Source: Lachnoanaerobaculum orale
GTDB lineage: Bacteria > Bacillota > Clostridia > Lachnospirales > Lachnospiraceae
Assembly (NCBI RefSeq): GCF_003862485.1
Contig: NZ_RRCM01000002.1
Location: forward strand, 275,818 to 339,817
Length of the DNA: 64,000 bases
Direction of reading: 5' to 3'
Both the position numbers and the translations under genes were made by a program. Below the pieces are notes generated by a model. The model worked only from the letters and a program-made list of their open reading frames with translations, made no database searches and had not been told where the DNA came from. Shown here piece by piece: positions 39,332 through 49,912 of the stretch; positions within the stretch are counted from its first letter, which is position 1, and every line of letters starts with the position of its first letter.

Positions 39332-40102
39332 TTACCTCCCGCTCTTACTTAGTACTTCAGATGCCAACATTCTATATGCCTGTGCTCCTGTTGAAGTAGT
39401 ATCATATTCCGTTATCGGCATTCCGAAGCTTGGAGCCTCTGCCAATTTTACATTCCTCGGTATTATAGTTTCAAATATATTTTCATTAGAAATAACACTC
39501 TTTACACCCTCTATGACCTGTCCGCTCAGATTATTTCTGGCATCATACATTGTAAATACTATTCCCTCTATCTCAAGTGTAGGATTCAGTCTCTCTCTAA
39601 TCAAATTTACAGTTCTAAGCATCTGATTAAGTCCCTCAAGGGCATAGTATTCACATTGGATAGGTATAACTACACTGTCTGATGCCATAAATGCATTGAT
39701 AGTGAGCAAACTGAGACTTGGGGGACAGTCTATTATTATATAATCGTACTCCTTATATATCTCACTTATCTTTCTTCTAAGTGTTCTCTCTCTGTCCTCA
39801 AGCTCCAAAAGCTCTATCTCTGCACCTGACAGATCCACATTACTCGGTATTATATCGAGGTTTTCCACCTCGGTACTCAGTATCGCATCATTTATATTTT
39901 CATCACCTATAATGACTTCATATATAGTCTTTTCAGTGTTCAATTTATCAATTCCAAGTCCGCTTGACAAATTTCCCTGCGGATCGAAGTCTATCGCCAA
40001 CACACTTTGACCTGCTTCAGCCAAAGCGGCTGAAAGATTTACAGCAGTAGTAGTCTTACCTACACCACCTTTTTGGTTTGCAAATGAAATAATTTTCGTC
40101 AT
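39332..40102 (-). CDS. parA: Chromosome-partition ATPase ParA (Soj)
   Basis: About 256 residues from the ATG at 40102. The deviant Walker A motif is ANQKGGVGKTTT (residues about 7-18). DFDPQGNLSSGLG and the Walker B-like IIDCPPSLSLLTINA follow. It is the Soj-type ATPase that moves origins with ParB. The start is uncertain: no Shine-Dalgarno sits close to the ATG. AAGGA lies further up, separated by the hairpin CAAGC-TGAAT-GCTTG (40112-40126). An in-frame TTG at 40114 is an alternative. Confidence 0.95.
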   Translation of the reverse strand: MTKIISFANQKGGVGKTTTAVNLSAALAEAGQSVLAIDFDPQGNLSSGLGIDKLNTEKTIYEVIIGDENINDAILSTEVENLDIIPSNVDLSGAEIELLELEDRERTLRRKISEIYKEYDYIIIDCPPSLSLLTINAFMASDSVVIPIQCEYYALEGLNQMLRTVNLIRERLNPTLEIEGIVFTMYDARNNLSGQVIEGVKSVISNENIFETIIPRNVKLAEAPSFGMPITEYDTTSTGAQAYRMLASEVLSKSGR

Positions 40103-40144
40103 AATATTATTCAAGCATTCAGCTTGTTCCTTTCTATTTGTATT

Positions 40145-41089
40145 TTACAGATATATACTGAGAGCATTTAAAAACTCCTTATCATTTTCAATATGTGGGT
40201 ACTTGTTAGAGTCATCAATAATAACGGATTCTATTGCCGGATTGACTCTCATATATTCCTTGATTACAGTTGACGCATCCTTATTGTACCTACCTTCAAA
40301 TATAACAATACTGTTGTCTATTTGAGACAGCTCAAACTTTATGTTTTTCTTGGTGTAGAAGCATACGATACTTGAGTACAATGACTTTGGAGACAACCCT
40401 CTATGCGCGGCTTCATAACATTTATCAAGCATATCCTTTGTGAATCTGTCTTTTCTGTAAAAATCGGATCTTACATTATATTTTATATTCCACCTGAACG
40501 TAGCTATATTATATAGAAGATTCCCAAGTACCGACATACTCAAAATAGCCTTATAAGTTCTCGCTCTTTTTCCCGGTATAAGCTGACCTTTTGAGAGCTT
40601 CTCAGGTGAAATAAGTATTATTTTTTCAAACAATGTACTGTCATTATCGCAAGCGGAAATAACAAAAGCCGAGCTGTTTCCACTTGAAATTACAGTAGTT
40701 CTTTTTCCTATTATTGCCTTTATGAAGTCACATATCAACTGTGCAAATATATGATTTGTATATGTCATAAACGGTTTCTCAGATAATCCGCATCCCAGTA
40801 AGTCTATACTGTATACTGTATGTGACTCTGACAATACATCCTTTATCTTGAACCATTCTTCTGATGACGATGCTACATCCGGCGAATGTACCAGCAGAAT
40901 AGGGGTACCATGTCCCTTTTTCCTGTACTTTATATTACCGAACCTCCATTCAAACTCTTTTGTTTCTTCTTTCCCAAGGAGATTCTTTGATATAGCATGC
41001 ATACTTGTAATTTTATTTATCAGTGATACACCTATCAGTGTAGAAGACGATATCACCATCGCGGTTAAAATCTTTAAGTATTTTTTCAC
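40145..41089 (-). CDS. Alpha/beta-hydrolase family protein, membrane-anchored or secreted
   Basis: 314 residues. An N-terminal hydrophobic signal or anchor (about 5-28) is followed by an alpha/beta-hydrolase core: ILLVHSPDVASSSEEWF (oxyanion strand, HS in place of the usual HG), YSIDLLGCGLSEKP, nucleophile elbow SSGNSSAF (about 157-163), and a late His in NKYPHIENDKEFL. Esterase or lipase-like activity is possible; the substrate is unknown. It sits between parA and the parS-bounded gene-free segment, which is not a usual place for such a gene. Convincing fold, uncertain function. Confidence 0.7.
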   Translation of the reverse strand: MKKYLKILTAMVISSSTLIGVSLINKITSMHAISKNLLGKEETKEFEWRFGNIKYRKKGHGTPILLVHSPDVASSSEEWFKIKDVLSESHTVYSIDLLGCGLSEKPFMTYTNHIFAQLICDFIKAIIGKRTTVISSGNSSAFVISACDNDSTLFEKIILISPEKLSKGQLIPGKRARTYKAILSMSVLGNLLYNIATFRWNIKYNVRSDFYRKDRFTKDMLDKCYEAAHRGLSPKSLYSSIVCFYTKKNIKFELSQIDNSIVIFEGRYNKDASTVIKEYMRVNPAIESVIIDDSNKYPHIENDKEFLNALSIYL

Positions 41090-41217
41090 TGTGAAAACCT
41101 CTTATTTTATAGGATCTACAAGCCTATACACCCGTAAAATCCTCAAATATTTATTTACTTTTATATTCTATCATACTAATATTTGCTAATCAATGAAATA
41201 AAAGGAAATATTTTTAA

Positions 41218-41256
41218 TGTTTCACATGAAACATATACTGTGTTTCATGTGAAACA
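41218..41256. promoter_or_regulatory. parS sites 1 and 2
   Basis: TGTTTCACATGAAACA at 41218-41233 and its reverse complement TGTTTCATGTGAAACA at 41241-41256. They differ from the B. subtilis consensus TGTTTCACGTGAAACA by one central base. Confidence 0.92.
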
Positions 41257-41388
41257 TCAGAATATAATATAATGGTTTTGTCATCGATCTCTAAATATAT
41301 ACTTGATTAAAGCATATTACCGCTATCCTTAATAATAAACCTACAAAACTTATATGCTAACCATAGCAATGTAATAACGTAACGGCGA

Positions 41389-41480
41389 GTACTGCATATA
41401 CTTCAATTTAATATCAACGATTGTACATATTGTGAAGTCTTACCGGATGTGTACTGTAGATACTTCTATTTGATATCAAG
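41389..41480. repeat. Imperfect direct repeat in the gene-free segment
   Basis: GTACTGCATATACTTCAATT... (41389-41418) recurs as GTACTGTAGATACTTCTATT... (41451-41480), both continuing into TRATATCAA. Period 62 bp, two copies. Confidence 0.5.
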
Positions 41481-42818
41481 CATAATAAGATAATACCTTG
41501 TAGGTCAAGGTCACCTTCCAATAATATAACTTTATATATGTTCACCTTATTAAATATAATACATCTATCAAGTTTCCATATACGTAAATAAAATCAAGCA
41601 GCCCACATCATTAGATATCAATGTAAAACTTATCTATGTATCTTACCTTTCCTTTTATATCCTTTATATCCTTGCCTCACTACATATAACAGATATTTTT
41701 AGGTATATAATTATACTATACTAAAATCAGATTAAATCTTCAAAAATATAGCCACTTACTTTACAAATATAAGATACGACTTTAAGTATATTCATATAAA
41801 GTTATTTTTATAATGACAGGTAACTTAAAATATATAGTTTCAAATCAATCTAATATGATCGATAAGTATATATAAAAATACTTTATGATTTATTTCCCTA
41901 TATTATTTTTATCTTATAAATATAATATATACTGTTTTAACAACCAAATTCTTTATATGTTCTCTACCCTAAAATCCCGTTTCCGGTAAATCCACTTATA
42001 TATTTTGAATATCTAATTAATATTTAATGTTGGCAAGCAGCTTTACTTATTATTTGATGTATTATCTGTAAATAGTAAAAACAATGTACAGTACTTACTT
42101 ATAAAGTACATAGTAGGCTTCAGAGATAATATCTACAACATACAGTAAATTAAAAGATTACTGACATATCTTTTTGTTTTATACTATAAGAGTTCTTATA
42201 TAATATATTATTCCAAGATTTTATATAACAATAATTTCATATTCAAAGAACTTTCAATTCTATATACAAACAATACGAATAATATCCGATTAAAATGATT
42301 TAACATCTATCATAATATTTATACAAGTATATACCCTAAAAATAAATCAAATCGAATCGTTATACTACAACAGCATATTAAGGAATAAACACTCCAAATA
42401 CCGCATATCTGATTTACCTATATTCGAACTTTTATAAGTTCATCAATATACACGCACCTCTAAGAACCGGCTCTTTATCCTAAAGCAGATATTGGCGTCT
42501 TTATTCATCAATATATAAATATCTAATTTCTATCGGTAATTATAATATTTGGGTATTCACCTGTATCATACACATTTACATTGTGGTTTAGAAACTATAA
42601 TCAACTATGATATTTCCAAGAAATCCGGTATCATTAAAATTCTTCAATAAAGTTTGATACTATACATAACCGAAACGTCTATAAAGCATATATATCAATT
42701 TAAGACTGTGATACTCATAAACTAATATACTTGTAAAACAGAAGTAGCAAAGTACATACTTATAATTCAAGCAGTCATCCGACAACATAATCACAACAAA
42801 TAAAAAAGCTCTACAGTA

Positions 42819-42983
42819 TGTTCCATATGAAACATTACAGCAGAACTTTTATTCTCATTGTTTCATGTGAAACATGAGTTTATATATTCTTATATTTTAT
42901 GTAGAATATAAGTCATAAAGCTTTTACTTTTATATGTTTCATGTGAAACATTGTTTGTGTTTTATGATGTTTCACATGAAACA
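42819..42983. promoter_or_regulatory. parS sites 3 to 6
   Basis: A degenerate site, TGTTCCATATGAAACA, lies at 42819-42834. TGTTTCATGTGAAACA is at 42859-42874 and 42935-42950, and TGTTTCACATGAAACA at 42968-42983. The last one ends one base before the rsmG stop codon. Confidence 0.92.
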
Positions 42984-42984
42984 T

Positions 42985-43710
42985 CTACTTTATAGGTTCC
43001 TTAGTAGGTAATCCGGCTTTTCTTGGATATTTACCTGAGGTAGACTTTACCTTCTTTATATCCAACAATATTCTTTCTCCATATTCCTCAAGTTCAAACT
43101 TTATAGATTCACCTGTTTCACCGCCAAGTACCTGTATTGCTTTCTTTGCATCATTTACTTCTACATCATAACCCTTTGACTTATATGATACAAAACTGCC
43201 GCCAACCTTTACCAGAGGAAGACAGTACTCACTTAATGAAGCTAAATTTGCAACTGCTCTGGATACACATATATCAAAACTTTCTCTGTACTTTTTATCT
43301 CTTGCTATATCCTCAGCTCTTGAGTGTATTGCAGTCACATTTTTTATATTCAATGTTTCACAAACTTCCTGTATGAATTTTATTCTCTTATTAAGGCTGT
43401 CTATCAATGTCAGTTTAAGATTTGGAAATGCAATAGCTAAAGGTATACCCGGAAATCCTGCACCTGTACCGAGGTCTGCTATACTGTAATCTTTTTTTTC
43501 AATATCTTTTATCAGCTTTTCCAATGCAATACTGTCTATAAGATGTTTGAATGTAAATTCTCTTATCTCTGTTATGGATGTGAGATTCATAACCTTATTC
43601 TTCTCTATTAAAATCTCATAAAATTTATACAGCTTTTCTTTTTGCTCATCTGAAAGTACAATATCCAATATATTATTTTCAGACAAGTATCTGTCCATAT
43701 CGTTATACAT
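42985..43710 (-). CDS. rsmG: 16S rRNA (guanine527-N7)-methyltransferase
   Basis: 241 residues from the ATG at 43710, which has AAGGAG eight bases upstream; an upstream in-frame ATG at 43743 lies inside mnmG. The SAM-binding motif is [17 protein letters not shown] (about 80-97), followed by [15 protein letters not shown] and [15 protein letters not shown], all typical of RsmG/GidB. It methylates G527 of 16S rRNA. It overlaps mnmG by 8 bp and ends the rpmH-to-rsmG operon. Confidence 0.95.
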   Translation of the reverse strand: MYNDMDRYLSENNILDIVLSDEQKEKLYKFYEILIEKNKVMNLTSITEIREFTFKHLIDSIALEKLIKDIEKKDYSIADLGTGAGFPGIPLAIAFPNLKLTLIDSLNKRIKFIQEVCETLNIKNVTAIHSRAEDIARDKKYRESFDICVSRAVANLASLSEYCLPLVKVGGSFVSYKSKGYDVEVNDAKKAIQVLGGETGESIKFELEEYGERILLDIKKVKSTSGKYPRKAGLPTKEPIK

Positions 43711-45589
43711 CTTTTTTCTCCTTATAGGTCTCCAGATATACAAGTAATACCGTTATATCTGCCGGTGAAACACCTGATATTCTTGAAGCCTGTCCTATAG
43801 AGCTTGGCCTTACTTTACTAAGCTTTTGTACAGCCTCAATCCTCAGACTGTTTACCTTAGTGTAGTCTATATCAAGTGGAATCTTTTTATTTTCAAGCTT
43901 TTTAAACTGTTTTACCTGAGACTCCTGACGCTTTATGTATCCCTCATATTTTATATTTATATTTACCTGATCTCTGACATCTTTCTTCAATTCTTTTCTG
44001 TCAGGATCCAGCTCTCCGGTAAGATCATAATTTAATTCAGGTCTCCTTATAAGCTCCGCCAGATTTGCCGACGTTTGAAGCGGAGTGGAGCCGTTTCTCA
44101 CAAGGAAATCCTGTACTGTAGCAGTAGCACCTATATGTATATTTTTTAGCCTTTCAACTTCACAAGAAATCTGTCTTTCTTTTTCTAAAAGTCTTTCATA
44201 CCTTTCCTCTGATATAAGCCCTACATCATGTCCTATTTTTGAAAGTCTCAGATCCGCATTGTCCTGTCTTAGAAGCAATCTGTATTCAGATCTGGATGTC
44301 ATCATCCTATAAGGCTCATGACTTTCTTTGGTAACCAGGTCATCTATCAGCACACCTATATATCCCTGATCTCTGCCTATTACCACAGGTTCTCGTCCAA
44401 GTACCTTCATAGCGGCATTTATTCCCGCCATAAGTCCTTGTACCGCAGCCTCCTCATAACCTGAACTTCCGTTGAACTGCCCTGCGGCAAACAGTCCTTC
44501 CAAGTTTCTAAACTCTAAGCTGTCCTTAAGCTGTCTGGCATCAATACAGTCATATTCTATGGCATATCCGTTTCTGACAATGTTTGCATTTTCAAATCCC
44601 TTGATACTTTTTATCATTTCTTCCTGTACATCCTCAGGAAGTGAACTTGATAAACCTGAAAGATACATCTCATTGGTATATAGTCCCTCAGGCTCCACAA
44701 ATATCTGATGTCTGTCCTTATCCGGAAACTTTACAACCTTATCCTCTATAGACGGACAGTATCTGGGACCTGTACCCTTTATAGCACCTGAAAACAGCGG
44801 TGACCTGTCTATGTTCTCTCGTATTATTTCATGAGTATGTTCATTGGTATAAGCAAGATAGCATTTCACCTGTTCTTTCTGCACACTTTCAGGATCGGTT
44901 TCAAAAGAAAAAGGTACAATCGGGTTGTCACCATACTGTTCCTGCATCAGTGAATAATCTATACTTCTACCGTCAACTCTTGCAGGCGTACCGGTTTTGA
45001 ATCTGTTTAAAGATATTCCAGCATCCAAGAGCGATTCCGAGAGATGATTTGCAGACTTTAACCCGTTAGGACCTGTATACTCTGCAACCTCCCCGTATAT
45101 ACATCTTGCCTTCAAATATGTGCCTGTTGCAAGTACTACAGCCTTGGCATAATACTTACTGCCTGATACACTCTCAACACCCTTACATACATTGTCTTTG
45201 ATAATCAGTTTTGTAATTTCTTTTTGACAAACGGTCAAATTCGGAGTGTTCTCAAGTGTCTTTCTCATTTGCTTGGAGTATTCCTGCTTATCCGCCTGTG
45301 CTCTAAGTGAATGCACTGCAGGTCCCTTTGAAGCGTTGAGCATCTTTGACTGTATAAATGTCTTATCTATACATTTACCCATTTCACCGCCCAGTGCATC
45401 AAGTTCCTTTACCAGATGTCCTTTTGAACTGCCTCCGATATTCGGGTTACACGGCATCATTGCTATAGAATCTACACTTACCGTAAAAATGATTGCATTA
45501 AGACCGAGTCTTGCACTTGCAAGAGCCGCCTCACATCCTGCATGACCTGCACCTACTATAACAACATCATATGTCTTTTCTATTATCAT
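43703..45589 (-). CDS. mnmG: tRNA uridine-5-carboxymethylaminomethyl modification enzyme MnmG
   Basis: 628 residues, normal length. The FAD-binding dinucleotide motif at the N-terminus is [17 protein letters not shown], followed by [16 protein letters not shown]. The catalytic-region cysteine (RYCPSIEDK) and the C-terminal helical domain for MnmE binding are present. With MnmE it modifies wobble U34 of tRNAs, using methylenetetrahydrofolate. It lies 15 bp after mnmE. Confidence 0.97.
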   Translation of the reverse strand: MIIEKTYDVVIVGAGHAGCEAALASARLGLNAIIFTVSVDSIAMMPCNPNIGGSSKGHLVKELDALGGEMGKCIDKTFIQSKMLNASKGPAVHSLRAQADKQEYSKQMRKTLENTPNLTVCQKEITKLIIKDNVCKGVESVSGSKYYAKAVVLATGTYLKARCIYGEVAEYTGPNGLKSANHLSESLLDAGISLNRFKTGTPARVDGRSIDYSLMQEQYGDNPIVPFSFETDPESVQKEQVKCYLAYTNEHTHEIIRENIDRSPLFSGAIKGTGPRYCPSIEDKVVKFPDKDRHQIFVEPEGLYTNEMYLSGLSSSLPEDVQEEMIKSIKGFENANIVRNGYAIEYDCIDARQLKDSLEFRNLEGLFAAGQFNGSSGYEEAAVQGLMAGINAAMKVLGREPVVIGRDQGYIGVLIDDLVTKESHEPYRMMTSRSEYRLLLRQDNADLRLSKIGHDVGLISEERYERLLEKERQISCEVERLKNIHIGATATVQDFLVRNGSTPLQTSANLAELIRRPELNYDLTGELDPDRKELKKDVRDQVNINIKYEGYIKRQESQVKQFKKLENKKIPLDIDYTKVNSLRIEAVQKLSKVRPSSIGQASRISGVSPADITVLLVYLETYKEKKDV

Positions 45590-45604
45590 ATATTTTCCTT
45601 CTAT

Positions 45605-46975
45605 CTATTTACCCATGCAAAACTTTGAGAATATCTCATTCACAACATCATCATCCACAGTCTCTCCGATGATTTCTCCAAGTGCCTCATATGCATTTAA
45701 TAAATCTATCGTAAAGAAGTCCTCCTCATATCCTTCATCAATGCTTGAAAGACACATCTCAAGCGACTCCATCGCCTCATTTATGATTTCTTGATGCCTG
45801 ATATTAGTTATAATAATCTGATCGTTAAAGTTTATCTCATTTGAAATAAATTTAGACTTTATCATATTTTCAAGTTCATCCACACCTGTATTGTCCTTAG
45901 CGGAAAAGATTATTACCTCCTTATCACTGTATTTTCTTATATCATCGACGCTTACTTTAAGCTCCTTATCCGACTTATTGATAAGTATTATAGCCTGCTT
46001 GTCTTTAACACTTTCAAGCAAACTTATATCTTCACTGTCAATAGGTAGCAGTCCGTCTATTACCACCAAATTCAAATCGGCGTTATTACTTGCCTCTATA
46101 GCCTTTTTTACACCGATACTTTCCACAATATCATCAGTTTCTCTGATACCTGCCGTATCTGTAATATTCAGACTGATACCTGAGAGCTTAATATTTTCAG
46201 TCAATGTGTCTCTTGTAGTACCTGCAATATCTGTGACTATAGCCCTGTCACTCCTTGATAATAGATTTAAGATAGAAGATTTTCCTGCGTTAGGCTTACC
46301 GATAATAACGGTATTTATACCTTCTCTTATAATGCTTCCGTCCTTAAACGATTTTTGCAAATATTCTATTCTTGTAATAAGCTTTTTTACAATCTTTCTC
46401 AACTTCACACTGTAACCGTCAAGTGAATAATGCTCCGGGTCGTCAAGTGCCGCCTCTATAAAAGCTATTTGCTCCAAAATCTTAGCTCTGATTGTCTTTA
46501 TATTCTCAGTCAAAGCACCGCTTAGCTGCCTTATACCGGCTTTAAGCGCCAAATCATTCTTTGCCTCTATTATATCTATTACGGCTTCCGCCTGACTTAG
46601 GTCCATCTTGCCGTTTAGAAAGGCCCTCTTTGTGAACTCACCCGGAAGTGCAAGCCTTGCACCTGATTTAAGTACCGCATGAAGTACCTTCTCCAAAATA
46701 AGTATGCCTCCATGGCAGTTTATTTCCACAGTGTCCTCGCCTGTAAAAGTTCTCGGCGCTTTCATAAGCATTACAAGCACTTCATCTATTATCTCATCAC
46801 CGAAATATACATGACCGTAATTTATAGTATGTGAGTCAACCTCTCTCAAACTTTTGCTTCCGCTAAATATCTTATCCGCTATCCCTATAGCATCCTCACC
46901 GCTGATCCTTATTATACCTATTCCACTTTCACCAAGTGCAGTTGCAATAGCGGCAATAGTATCTGTTTTCTTCAT
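45605..46975 (-). CDS. mnmE: tRNA modification GTPase MnmE
   Basis: 456 residues. The N-terminal tetrahydrofolate-binding domain begins DTIAAIATALGESGIGIIRISG. Central helices follow. An inserted G domain has GKPNAGKSS (P-loop), DIAGTTRDT (switch), DTAGIRET and NKSD. The C-terminal FCMGK ends with the invariant cysteine motif C-[ML]GK. It is MnmG's partner in U34 modification. Confidence 0.97.
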   Translation of the reverse strand: MKKTDTIAAIATALGESGIGIIRISGEDAIGIADKIFSGSKSLREVDSHTINYGHVYFGDEIIDEVLVMLMKAPRTFTGEDTVEINCHGGILILEKVLHAVLKSGARLALPGEFTKRAFLNGKMDLSQAEAVIDIIEAKNDLALKAGIRQLSGALTENIKTIRAKILEQIAFIEAALDDPEHYSLDGYSVKLRKIVKKLITRIEYLQKSFKDGSIIREGINTVIIGKPNAGKSSILNLLSRSDRAIVTDIAGTTRDTLTENIKLSGISLNITDTAGIRETDDIVESIGVKKAIEASNNADLNLVVIDGLLPIDSEDISLLESVKDKQAIILINKSDKELKVSVDDIRKYSDKEVIIFSAKDNTGVDELENMIKSKFISNEINFNDQIIITNIRHQEIINEAMESLEMCLSSIDEGYEEDFFTIDLLNAYEALGEIIGETVDDDVVNEIFSKFCMGK

Positions 46976-47049
46976 ATTCCTCCATAATATACGAAAAGAG
47001 GACCATCAATAACTATGTTATCAATAGCCCTCTTTCACAAGACTAGTTT

Positions 47050-48027
47050 TTATTGCATTTCCCTTTTAGGGCTTCTTTTATTTTGTTTAAAGCTTTTCTT
47101 CGGATAGATTGTAATATGTCTGAAAGGCTCCTCACCCACGCTCTTTGTTGACACCATATTGTCACCCTGCAATACTGCATGAATAATTCTTCTTTCATAA
47201 GCATTCATCGGCTCAAGCTCTGTAAATCTGCCTGTTTTCTTTACCTTTGATGCTATATTCTTTGCAAGCAACTCCAGCTTTTCTTTTCTCTTTTTTCTGT
47301 AGTTCTCTGTATCAAGCTTTATTCTTATATAGCTTTCACTGCTTTTGTTCACTACAAGACTGAGAATATACTGCAATGAATCAAGTGTTTGACCTCTTTT
47401 ACCTATCAATACACCCAAGTCTTCCTCACCCTCTATTACTATAGAAAGCTCATTAGTCTTAAATGAAAAATTATAATTTGCATGGGCCGGCAAATCCATA
47501 GCCTTGAACAAATCATTCAAAAAGCTGTCTACTACGCCTCTGACAGCTTCAAGCTCATCATTGGTAAGTATCTTCTTATTAGAGCTCTCATAGTTGTCTT
47601 CGCCATAGAATTTGGTGTACTCATCTACAGCTTCCGTAGAGATTTCTTTACCTTCTTCTTTGGCTTTAGAAGTCTCTACAGGTTCTACCTTAACTTCTTT
47701 CTTTTGTGCTACAGGCTCTTTTACAGGCTCATCCTTCTTTTCAATAGGAGATTTTTGTTCTCTTACTTTCTCAGACACCTTAGGAGCTGCACTTGCAGAT
47801 ACATTCTTGGCTACATTTGTATTCTTTTTCTTTGCAACCTCTGTATCTTTAGATTTCTTCACTGTGACCTTAAGTGTCCACGGCTTTACACCGATGATTC
47901 CCAAAAATCCGTTTGTGCCTCTTTCAATAATCTCTACATCCACATTGTCACTGGTGGTCCCAAGCTCAATCAATGCCTTTGTCAAAGCTTCATCATAATT
48001 TCTTGCTGAAACTCTAGCACTATCCAT
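47050..48027 (-). CDS. jag: Jag/KhpB RNA-binding protein
   Basis: 325 residues in three parts. The Jag N-domain covers residues 1-58 (ARNYDEALTKALIELGTTSDNV... GTNGFLGIIGVKPW). A Lys/Glu/Val-rich low-complexity linker of about 90 residues follows, then KH (VLIGKRGQTLDSLQYILSLV, about 205-225) and R3H (MNAYERRIIHAVLQGD, about 270-285). Family members bind RNA and influence cell division or envelope functions. The long linker is the variable part of the family. The gene is coupled to yidC, 10 bp downstream of it. Confidence 0.93.
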   Translation of the reverse strand: MDSARVSARNYDEALTKALIELGTTSDNVDVEIIERGTNGFLGIIGVKPWTLKVTVKKSKDTEVAKKKNTNVAKNVSASAAPKVSEKVREQKSPIEKKDEPVKEPVAQKKEVKVEPVETSKAKEEGKEISTEAVDEYTKFYGEDNYESSNKKILTNDELEAVRGVVDSFLNDLFKAMDLPAHANYNFSFKTNELSIVIEGEEDLGVLIGKRGQTLDSLQYILSLVVNKSSESYIRIKLDTENYRKKRKEKLELLAKNIASKVKKTGRFTELEPMNAYERRIIHAVLQGDNMVSTKSVGEEPFRHITIYPKKSFKQNKRSPKREMQ

Positions 48028-48037
48028 CTCATTCCTC

Positions 48038-49291
48038 CTATTTATTTTTCTTAGAATTCTGCTTCTCGTTGTACTTTGCTACCATATTGGCCTTAGAAGC
48101 AAGTGATCCCGGCTTTGCATCTTTATTATAATACTCGGTAGAATCTTTTATATTCTTTACATTTACTTCATGTTTCTTTGCTTTATTTTCTTTTTCCTGC
48201 TTTTCAATCTCATCCATATGCTTTGCATTCTCAATTACCTTTTTATTGGCACTGAGTGCAGGAAGACCCTGTTTTGCTCTTTTTGCATTTTGCTTTGCAA
48301 GATTGTTTTCTACCAATTTATCAATATCCATATCCTTTAACTGATAATTAACAAGCAACTGAATAATTGTTCTTGCAAGTGCTGAAGCAATCCAGTATAT
48401 ACCGATACCTGCAGGAAGAGTGAAGCAGAAGAATACGGACATAAGCGGCATCACGGTGTTCATACTCTGCATCTGCTTTGCCATATCGCTTTCATTACCT
48501 GAATTCTGAGGCTGATTTACCGTCATTACCTTAGTAGATAAAAACTGTGTAAGACCGGCAAGTATCGGAATAATCCAAGCGATATTTATATGGTTCATTC
48601 CCTGCCAAGGTGCTACAGATAAATCAATTCCCAAAAATGAGTTCATCTGCTTAATAAGCGGAACGCTTGTATTCAATACATCGCTCATACTTGGGAATGT
48701 CTCACCAAGTTTGGTCCACTTCTCAGGTGTGAACTTATACAATAAATCTATAACCTTATTTGTAACTGTATAGTCGTTGTTCTCTACAGGAAGTCTGACA
48801 GCTTTTGCCAAATCACTGATTTTATTTATATAATCAGGCTGTTGCATAAGAGAATTTGCTACATTCTCAAAAACTCCTCGAACACTTGTAACGTACGCCG
48901 GAATTCTATATATAACCTGATACAGACCGAACAATATAGGCATCTGTATAAGAAGCGGAAGACAACCGCCGGTCATACTTGTACCATACTTGCTGTATAC
49001 GGCTCTGGTCTCGGCATTCATCTTCATTGCCGAATCATTATCTGTTTTGCCTTTGTACTTATCCTGTATAGCCTTTATTTCAGGCTGAATTACAGCCATA
49101 AGCTTCTGAGATTTTTGCTGTTTTATAGTAAGTGGAATCATTATAACATTTATCACTATTGTAAATACAATAATTGCGATACCGATATTTGTTATTCCTA
49201 TATCAAATATCAGATTCATTATAAATCCCAGAATTTCAGCAAACCAACCTATAATAGGCGTACTTGACTTTGTTAATAGTACAATGTCCAA
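48038..49291 (-). CDS. yidC: Membrane protein insertase YidC
   Basis: 417 residues starting at TTG with GGAGG eight bases upstream. The Oxa1/YidC core has several membrane segments: FDIGITNIGIAIIVFTIVIN, the cytoplasmic helical hairpin QQKSQKLMAVIQPEIKAIQDKY, and GGCLPLLIQMPILFGLYQVIY with the usual GCLP motif. A long charged cytoplasmic tail rich in Lys/Glu/Asn follows. It lacks the large periplasmic domain of Gram-negatives. Inserts membrane proteins alone or with Sec. Confidence 0.95.
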   Translation of the reverse strand: MDIVLLTKSSTPIIGWFAEILGFIMNLIFDIGITNIGIAIIVFTIVINVIMIPLTIKQQKSQKLMAVIQPEIKAIQDKYKGKTDNDSAMKMNAETRAVYSKYGTSMTGGCLPLLIQMPILFGLYQVIYRIPAYVTSVRGVFENVANSLMQQPDYINKISDLAKAVRLPVENNDYTVTNKVIDLLYKFTPEKWTKLGETFPSMSDVLNTSVPLIKQMNSFLGIDLSVAPWQGMNHINIAWIIPILAGLTQFLSTKVMTVNQPQNSGNESDMAKQMQSMNTVMPLMSVFFCFTLPAGIGIYWIASALARTIIQLLVNYQLKDMDIDKLVENNLAKQNAKRAKQGLPALSANKKVIENAKHMDEIEKQEKENKAKKHEVNVKNIKDSTEYYNKDAKPGSLASKANMVAKYNEKQNSKKNK

Positions 49292-49341
49292 GCTAATACC
49301 TCCAATATTTATTAGATTTTCTAAAATAAACTTATCATTTT

Positions 49342-49578
49342 CTATGGTACAGGGTCATAGCCTCCCTTTGCTAAAGGATTGCACCTTAAAATTCTCCAAA
49401 TACTAAGCAGTGTGCCCTTTATTATGCCGTGTTTTTTCAAAGCTTCTATGGCATACTGTGAACAGGTAGGAGTATAAATACAATGCGTTCTGACCTTCAG
49501 CGGTGACAGAAATATCTGATAGAACCTAATAAGCTTAATCATTCCTGTTTTTATTAAGCTATTTAATTTTTTCAACAT
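49342..49578 (-). CDS. yidD: Membrane protein insertion efficiency factor YidD
   Basis: 78 residues. The conserved core is [36 protein letters not shown]...[16 protein letters not shown], with the three family cysteines. The start at 49578 overlaps rnpA by 20 bp; an internal ATG at 49542 is possible but has its AGGA too close. Encoded between rnpA and yidC as usual. Confidence 0.95.
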   Translation of the reverse strand: MLKKLNSLIKTGMIKLIRFYQIFLSPLKVRTHCIYTPTCSQYAIEALKKHGIIKGTLLSIWRILRCNPLAKGGYDPVP

Positions 49579-49912
49579 CTTCTTTGTCCAGTCTATGTGA
49601 TTTTAGCAAATGTAAATAGGCACTTTCAAGTTTATGATAATCCTTCACATCTGCACCTACTCGAACTACTACTATTATATCTAATCCCTTTTTCTCTATC
49701 TTATTCAGCCTAAAAATCTCTCTAAGCTTTCTTACAAATGTATGCCTGACTACACTGTTGCCATTTTTCTTTGAAACCGATATACCTATTCTGTTATAGG
49801 TAAGTTCATTCTTATATACATACATAACAAGAGCTTTATTGGCATATGACTTTCCATTCTTATACACCTTTTGAAAATCAGTATTACTTCTTAAAGACGG
49901 AAAATTCTTCAC
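49559..49912 (-). CDS. rnpA: Ribonuclease P protein component
   Basis: 117 residues starting at GTG with AAGGAG upstream. The substrate-binding fold is visible in the N-terminal [22 protein letters not shown], and the RNR-like basic motif is [16 protein letters not shown]. It binds RNase P RNA to process tRNA 5' ends. The RNA subunit gene is not in this window. Confidence 0.95.
   Translation of the reverse strand: MKNFPSLRSNTDFQKVYKNGKSYANKALVMYVYKNELTYNRIGISVSKKNGNSVVRHTFVRKLREIFRLNKIEKKGLDIIVVVRVGADVKDYHKLESAYLHLLKSHRLDKEDVEKIK

Larger units (their letters stand above)
41090..42984. other. Gene-free AT-rich segment bracketed by parS clusters
   Basis: About 1.9 kb with no reading frame of gene quality on either strand and no obvious DnaA boxes. 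The left end holds two parS sites (41218-41256), the right end four (42819-42983). The middle 1.56 kb is strongly AT-rich. The only repeat I noticed is an imperfect ~30-bp direct repeat (41389-41418 and 41451-41480, 62 bp apart). I see no ribosome binding sites, tRNA or clear terminators in it. Confidence 0.8.

Noticed and set aside
41257-42818. oriC within the parS-bounded segment
   Set aside because: I found no DnaA boxes there; they cluster upstream of dnaA at 51224-51505.
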